This document shows positions 58,935 to 64,000 of a stretch of 64,000 bases of DNA, piece by piece (the first letter of the stretch is position 1; every line of letters begins with the position of its first letter). A model generated the notes under the pieces. That model was given only the letters and a program-made list of their open reading frames with translations. It was not told the DNA's origin and did no database searches. Both the position numbers and the translations under genes were made by a program. Origin of the DNA: Scardovia wiggsiae F0424 (GTDB taxonomy: Bacteria > Actinomycetota > Actinomycetes > Actinomycetales > Bifidobacteriaceae); contig NZ_AKCI01000001.1 in NCBI RefSeq assembly GCF_000269605.1, positions 310,001 through 374,000 of the forward strand. The letters are read 5' to 3'.

Positions 58935-61900
58935 TCAGCCAAGGAAGTACCTGACTCCGCCCTCAAAGATAGGCTGGTACGCGGTTCCCGGGATATTTCT
59001 GTACAGCCCGTTCCCGCTGCGCTCGCTATGCCCCATTTTACCAAAGATCCGGCCATCAGGGCTTGTGATGCCTTCAGCGGCAAGGACAGAACCGTTCGGA
59101 TTGACATCAAGGGACATAGATGGTGTGCCGGCCTCATCAGTATACTGGGTGGCTATCTGCCCGTTTCTGACAAGCGTATCAAGTGCTGGCCGGTCGGCAA
59201 CGAAACGGCCTTCCCCGTGGCTTACAGCAACAGTGTGGATATCGCCCTGGCGGGTCTGAGACAGCCACGGGCTGAGCGTTGATGCTATACGTGTGTGTAC
59301 AAGGCGGCTTTGATGGCGTCCGATAGTGTTGAAGGTCAGGGTCGGGCTTTTATCTGTTGCCGGTACGAAATCGCCGTATGGGACGAGGCCGAGCTTGATC
59401 AGTGCCTGGAAACCGTTGCAGATACCGAGGATAAGCCCGTCGCGGTTATCGAGCAGATCCCGTACGGCATCTGTTATCTCAGGTGAGCGGAAGAATGCTG
59501 TTATAAATTTTGCGGATCCGTCAGGCTCATCACCTCCTGAAAAGCCTCCGGGGATCATGATGATCTGCGAATGCCGGATCTTATCGGCGAGGGTTTTGAC
59601 GCTTTTGGTCACATCCTGCGGGGAGCGGTTATTGACAATAAAAGTTTCAGTATCAGCCCCTGCCCGGCGGAAAGCCTTTGCACTGTCATACTCACAATTA
59701 TTACCGGGGAAAACAGGGATAATAACTTTGGGCGCTGGCCGTGATGCCGTAAAACGGGACAGCCGGCGTTGTCTTTTATCCGTGCCGGGTTGCGGAGCTG
59801 ACTGGCTGCTGTCATAGTTCAGCGGTTCAACCCCCTTATCTGCCGGGTATACAGTTTGCGGCATCCCCGTCCCGGCAGTTTTCAATGATTTGTCCCTGTA
59901 CGGGAATACAGGTTCCAAAGCGTTTTCCCATATCTCCTGGATATCAGCGAGTCCTGTTTCTTCTCCGCCGATGCTGAAAGTATAAGTATCAGTTGTTTCC
60001 CCAATAATATCAGCAGAGAAACCGGCAGAGCCAAGGATGTCCCTGACAGCTTCATGGTTGTGTGAAGCTGCAGGGGAAAGCTCAATGATAAAGCTTCCAT
60101 AACGGGGTATGAAAAGCTCATCAGGATGGATGCTGCTGTTGAGCTTTACACCGATCTGGTTTCCTGCACACTGCAGGAACAGCGCCTGCGCCGTGCAGCC
60201 ATATCCGGGTGTCGCAGCGGCGAGGACAGCGCCGCGGGCAGTACAGCCGGAGGCCTTATCAGGCGTGATACCGGTATCCATAAGCTTCTGAACGGCATCC
60301 ATCACTTCTACCATGCTGTGAGGATCAGGCGTGATACCGTCTTTTTTATAGCGGGGGGATATCCGGAGTATCTGATGCCCGGCCTCCTTGAATTCAGGCG
60401 AAACCGCATCGTCGGCCTCTCCTGTTGCAACAGCGAAACTGACCAGGGTAGGAGGGACATCAAGATTTTCAAAACTCCCGCTCATCGAATCCTTGCCGCC
60501 AATAGCGCCAACACCAAGGTCAATCTGAGCCATAAGGGCGCCAAGCATAGCCGCCGCGGGCTTGCCCCAGCGGCTGGGATCGTTCCCGAGCTTCTCAAAA
60601 TACTCCTGGAAAGACAGATAGGATTTTTCCCGGGAGAAGCCTGAGGCGATAAGCTTGCTTACGGATTCCACGACAGACAGGTAGGCTCCTGCAAACTGGT
60701 CTGCTTCCATAATATAAGGGTTGAAACCCCATGCCATAGCGCTTGCTGTTGTTGTTTCACCGTCAACCGGGAATTTGGCGACCATGGCCATTGGAGGTGT
60801 CAGCTGCCTTCTGCCGCCGAACGGCATCAGGACAGTAGCTGCCCCAATAGTGGAATCAAAGCGTTCGGAAAGCCCCTTCTGTGAAGCGGCATTGATATCG
60901 TCAGCCAGCGCAGCCATACGCTGGCTGAGGCTGCCCGTATGCCATGCGTCAGGGGTCTTGTATGTCCCCTGCCGGGCAATATGGACATGCTGGCTGCGCC
61001 CTGCGCCATTTGAAGCAAGGAATTTACGGCCCAGGTCAACGATCGTCCTGCCTTTCCACTGCATACGCATGCGCCCGGAACCTGTGACTTCTGCTATAAC
61101 AGTGGCGTCAAGATTTTCCTCATGCGCAGCAGCGAGGAAAGCATCAACATCTTCAGGCGCAAGCACGATTGCCATGCGTTCCTGGCTTTCAGATATCGCC
61201 AGTTCGGTACCGTCCAGGCCATCGTATTTTTTAGGGACTGTATCTAGATATATCTCAAGGCTGTCGGCCAGCTCACCCACGGCTACTGCCACGCCGCCTG
61301 CCCCAAAATCGTTGCAGCGTTTGATAAGGGATGCCGCATCATGGCGCCGGAAAAGCCTTTGAAGTTTGCGTTCTACAGGGGCGTTGCCTTTCTGTACTTC
61401 AGCACCGTCCTTTTCAATAGACCTGACGTTATGGGATTTGGACGCTCCTGTTGCCCCGCCTATACCATCCCTGCCGGTACGCCCGCCGAGGAGGAGTACC
61501 TTATCGCCGGGCTTCGGAGCCTCGCGGCGCACATTTGCCTGCGGCGCAGCACCCACCACGGCGCCGATCTCCATACGTTTAGCTATGTATCCGGGATGAT
61601 AGAGTTCGTGGATTTCTCCGGCAGCCAGGCCGATCTGATTCCCATAAGAAGAGAAACCTGCTGCCGCAGTAGTTACGAGTTTCCGCTGGGGGAGTTTGCC
61701 TTCCAGCGTTTCAGATACCGGTACCCGCGGATCCGATGCCCCTGTGATGCGCATTGCCTGATATACATAGCTGCGCCCTGACAGGGGATCGCGTATCGCG
61801 CCGCCCACACATGTAGCTGCCCCGCCGAAGGGTTCTATCTCAGTGGGATGGTTATGCGTTTCATTCTTGAAAAGGAGGAGCCAGTCCTGGTCTTTCCCGT

Positions 61901-62852
61901 CAACATCTACTGTAACTTTAACAGTGCAGGCATTGATCTCTTCAGATTCATCAAGCCCTTTCAGGGTACCGGTGTTTTTAAGGTAACGTGCGCCTATAGT
62001 ACCCATATCCATCAGGCTGACAGGCTTATTATCACGCTGCAGCGTATGGCGGATACGGAGATATTCATTAAAAGCTTTTTTTACCGCAGTGTCATCAATA
62101 GTTATATCATCCAGCTGTGTATTAAAAGTAGTATGCCGGCAGTGGTCTGACCAGTATGTGTCGATAACCCGGATCTCTGTGACGGTAGGGTCCCGTTCCT
62201 CTTCCCGGAAATAGCTCTGGCAGAAAGCAATATCTGCCAGATCCATGGCAAGGCCATAGCCTTCGATGAATTGCTTCAGTTCAGTCTGTGACAGTTTTCG
62301 GAACCCATCCAGGGTTTCGACAGGACCGGGCTCGGGTGGAGCAGCCTTGAGCGTCCGCGGCCTGGCAAGGTCCGCAATACGCGAATCTACAGGGTTGACT
62401 ACATACGCGCGGATAGTACTGATATCAGTATCGGTAAGCCTGCTGCCCACAAGCACATAGACTTGCGCTGTACGGACCGCAGGCCGCTCCGTCTGGCTGA
62501 TAAGCTGGATACATTCGCTTGCGGAGTCCGCCCGCTGGTCAAACTGTCCGGGCAGGTATTCAACGGCAAAAATAAGGGGAGGGGCCTGGGCTGTGCCGTC
62601 ATCGACAGCTGCTGACACTCCGATGCCTGCCTTGCCGAGGTCTGTATAGGTAACATCGGTCTGAGGCTCGCTGAAAACCGTGTCGATACATTGATGGAAA
62701 AGTTCCGGTGTGATCCCTTCAACATCGTAGCGTTTAAGTATACGCAGGTTTTCGAGGGCCGTGACCCCCGCAATAGTGCGAAGTTCGCACAGGAGCTGGC
62801 GGGTCTGGGTGTCAAACTGCGTCTTCTTCTCAACGTAAATGCGTTCTGCCAC
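58935..62852 (-). CDS. purL: Phosphoribosylformylglycinamidine synthase, single-chain form
   Basis: Converts FGAR to FGAM with glutamine and ATP. 1305 residues, matching the large single-polypeptide PurL of E. coli (1295) rather than the PurS-PurL-PurQ set of many Gram-positives. Domains in order: N-terminal PurS-like, linker with VIDTYWSDHCRHTTFNT, two PurM-like FGAM synthetase halves (LLFKNETHNHPTEIEPFGGAAT; LGVGAIGGKDSMSGSFE), and a C-terminal class I glutamine amidotransferase with nucleophile Cys in GICNGFQAL and His in VSHGEGRF. It is the second-to-third gene of the minus-strand pur run. Confidence 0.97.
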   Translation of the reverse strand: MAERIYVEKKTQFDTQTRQLLCELRTIAGVTALENLRILKRYDVEGITPELFHQCIDTVFSEPQTDVTYTDLGKAGIGVSAAVDDGTAQAPPLIFAVEYLPGQFDQRADSASECIQLISQTERPAVRTAQVYVLVGSRLTDTDISTIRAYVVNPVDSRIADLARPRTLKAAPPEPGPVETLDGFRKLSQTELKQFIEGYGLAMDLADIAFCQSYFREEERDPTVTEIRVIDTYWSDHCRHTTFNTQLDDITIDDTAVKKAFNEYLRIRHTLQRDNKPVSLMDMGTIGARYLKNTGTLKGLDESEEINACTVKVTVDVDGKDQDWLLLFKNETHNHPTEIEPFGGAATCVGGAIRDPLSGRSYVYQAMRITGASDPRVPVSETLEGKLPQRKLVTTAAAGFSSYGNQIGLAAGEIHELYHPGYIAKRMEIGAVVGAAPQANVRREAPKPGDKVLLLGGRTGRDGIGGATGASKSHNVRSIEKDGAEVQKGNAPVERKLQRLFRRHDAASLIKRCNDFGAGGVAVAVGELADSLEIYLDTVPKKYDGLDGTELAISESQERMAIVLAPEDVDAFLAAAHEENLDATVIAEVTGSGRMRMQWKGRTIVDLGRKFLASNGAGRSQHVHIARQGTYKTPDAWHTGSLSQRMAALADDINAASQKGLSERFDSTIGAATVLMPFGGRRQLTPPMAMVAKFPVDGETTTASAMAWGFNPYIMEADQFAGAYLSVVESVSKLIASGFSREKSYLSFQEYFEKLGNDPSRWGKPAAAMLGALMAQIDLGVGAIGGKDSMSGSFENLDVPPTLVSFAVATGEADDAVSPEFKEAGHQILRISPRYKKDGITPDPHSMVEVMDAVQKLMDTGITPDKASGCTARGAVLAAATPGYGCTAQALFLQCAGNQIGVKLNSSIHPDELFIPRYGSFIIELSPAASHNHEAVRDILGSAGFSADIIGETTDTYTFSIGGEETGLADIQEIWENALEPVFPYRDKSLKTAGTGMPQTVYPADKGVEPLNYDSSQSAPQPGTDKRQRRLSRFTASRPAPKVIIPVFPGNNCEYDSAKAFRRAGADTETFIVNNRSPQDVTKSVKTLADKIRHSQIIMIPGGFSGGDEPDGSAKFITAFFRSPEITDAVRDLLDNRDGLILGICNGFQALIKLGLVPYGDFVPATDKSPTLTFNTIGRHQSRLVHTRIASTLSPWLSQTRQGDIHTVAVSHGEGRFVADRPALDTLVRNGQIATQYTDEAGTPSMSLDVNPNGSVLAAEGITSPDGRIFGKMGHSERSGNGLYRNIPGTAYQPIFEGGVRYFLG

Positions 62853-62967
62853 GTAGTTCCTTTCGCCGGAATTCGACTCTGAAAATCCTATTGCTGTCCT
62901 TCCTGCCTCTCAGGATCCCTGTGCAGGGTTTCCAGGGATGCCGTTTGGGAAGCGGAAACTGAATAGT

Positions 62968-63723
62968 TTATTTTATGGAATTAAGGGGATGTGAAGCATG
63001 GAGTTTTTCCAGCCGGCCCAGTATTTCTTCATAAGCCGGGATGATATTCCCCATGTCACGCCTGAACAGATCTTTATCGAGGTGTTCCACATGCCCCTCA
63101 GCAGTTTTTGCTGTATCCCATAAACGGCAGGTATCCGGGGTTATCTCATCGGCAAGGAGGATAGTGCCGTCAGATGTGCGCCCCATCTCTACTTTAAAAT
63201 CAACAAGGGTAACATTGATATCATTGAAAATAGCTGTCAGTGCATGGTTGATTTCCCGGGCTTTTGCCGAAATGATATCAAGCTGGTCGCGTGTTGCGAG
63301 ATCCAGTGCGATGGCATCGTCAGTATTAATGAATGGGTCTCCCAGAGTATCATCTTTCAGGCACAGTTCAAGGACCGGGCGGCTCAGCAGGGTACCTTCC
63401 TCCCTGCCATACCGCCTGGCGAAACTCCCCGCAGCGATATTGCGCATGATGATCTCCAGCGGGAACATTTCCATTCTCCGTACAAGCTGTTCAGTATCGC
63501 TGATCTGAGAAATAAAATGGCTTGCGATACCGCGGTATGCAAGCTCATTGAAGATAACAGCTGTAATACGGTTATTAAGGCGCCCCTTGCCTTTGATCTG
63601 TTCTTTCCTGGCGCCATTCCCGGCTGTTGCCTGATCAAGGTATTCGACCCACAGAACTTCAGTGTTTTCAGTAGCGAACAGTTTTTTAGCTTTACCTTCA
63701 TAGAGCTGCGATAGCTTCTGCAT
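62968..63723 (-). CDS. purC: SAICAR synthetase
   Basis: Joins CAIR with aspartate using ATP. 251 residues. [12 protein letters not shown] starts the fold; [19 protein letters not shown]...LKDDTLGDP and [11 protein letters not shown] are the family blocks, and [16 protein letters not shown] is the catalytic region. Length is slightly above E. coli PurC (237). purL follows after 115 bases, purT precedes by 113 bases. Confidence 0.96.
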   Translation of the reverse strand: MQKLSQLYEGKAKKLFATENTEVLWVEYLDQATAGNGARKEQIKGKGRLNNRITAVIFNELAYRGIASHFISQISDTEQLVRRMEMFPLEIIMRNIAAGSFARRYGREEGTLLSRPVLELCLKDDTLGDPFINTDDAIALDLATRDQLDIISAKAREINHALTAIFNDINVTLVDFKVEMGRTSDGTILLADEITPDTCRLWDTAKTAEGHVEHLDKDLFRRDMGNIIPAYEEILGRLEKLHASHPLNSIK

Positions 63724-63836
63724 AACTTCTTAGGTGCCTTTCAGTGTAGTGGCATAGGGACGGGTATTCCATCCTTCTATCCAACAATCTACCCGTTATG
63801 TATTACAGGAAAAGCAGATCCCGGAGGGAAATCTCA

Positions 63837-64000
63837 TTATGCGGACTTGATGGGGCTCACTGTTACAGTCAGCCCTTGTGCGGTTTGTGCTGCTGCTTCC
63901 CTTGCTTTAGTTTCATCAGATGCGTAAGCCAGGGCAACTCCCATACGCCGCCTGCCATGGATCCCGGGTTTGCCGAAAATACGCAGGTCACTGTGCGGTA
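63837..64000 (-). CDS. purT: Formate-dependent GAR transformylase, 3' end only
   Basis: The minus-strand frame is open from the window edge to the TAA at 63837-63839. The 53 visible codons end with [20 protein letters not shown], which is the conserved C-terminal block of PurT (E. coli LRLFGKPEIDGSRRLGVALA as I recall), then an Ala/Gln/Thr-rich tail. Most of the gene lies beyond the window. PurT uses formate and ATP to make FGAR. Confidence 0.88.
   Translation of the reverse strand, partial: PHSDLRIFGKPGIHGRRRMGVALAYASDETKAREAAAQTAQGLTVTVSPIKSA

Overview
The window is a chromosomal segment of a Bifidobacteriaceae member. The 16S rRNA gene (about 41574-43118) has bifidobacterial-type signatures, the 16S-23S spacer has no tRNA, and the housekeeping gene set fits that family. 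GC content looks moderate (about half), which together with diverged 16S variable regions suggests a Scardovia-like relative rather than a classical high-GC Bifidobacterium. The genus is inference; nothing in the window names it.

Layout. 1-7264 (+): tyrS (5' cut by the window edge), a translationally coupled disordered/TPR protein, a HAD phosphatase, a small acidic protein, tlyA, nadK and recN. 7298-8866 (-): thrC. 8943-14494 (+): unknown protein, nadD, prs, tRNA-Gln(UUG), glmU, rsfS and a histidine phosphatase. 14491-16128 (-): an amino-acid permease whose leader carries a lysine riboswitch (about 16196-16389), which points to lysine import. 16390-17476: mostly non-coding, with tRNA-Ala(GGC), an orphan promoter/hairpin and a broken Trp-rich reading frame. 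17477-28403 (+): corA, leuS, comEA, comEC, holA, then the t6A/ribosomal acetylation block tsaE-tsaB-rimI-tsaD. 28533-33025 (+): a membrane esterase followed by a rhomboid-like/MprF-type aminoacyl-lipid synthase. 33081-35668 (+): tRNA-Arg(ACG), nhaA and a LOG-family gene. 35800-40956 (-): O-methyltransferase-like gene, dprA, comM (yifB), yraN and a pyridoxal/pyridoxamine kinase. 40957-46940 (+): a complete 16S-23S-5S operon with an unusually G/T-rich, partly duplicated leader and a clear terminator. 47038-52028: a metallo-beta-lactamase-fold lactonase-like gene, yccF, and a GT39/GT2 pair for polyprenyl-phosphate-linked sugar transfer. 52331-64000: purine synthesis, with purE-purK (+), a Fur/Zur-type regulator, then purT(partial)-purC-purL-purF-purM-purD on the minus strand.

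How the genes work together. The pur genes cover most of the route from PRPP to SAICAR, and prs at 10433 makes the PRPP. purT gives a formate-dependent GAR transformylase. DNA-uptake and recombination functions (comEA, comEC, dprA, comM, recN) are spread over the window and form a plausible, unproven natural-transformation set. nadK and nadD belong to NAD(P) synthesis.

No CRISPR array, prophage, integrase or insertion sequence was recognised. The least ordinary regions are the 16.2-17.5 kb intergenic stretch, the esterase/aminoacyl-lipid synthase pair, and the rRNA leader.
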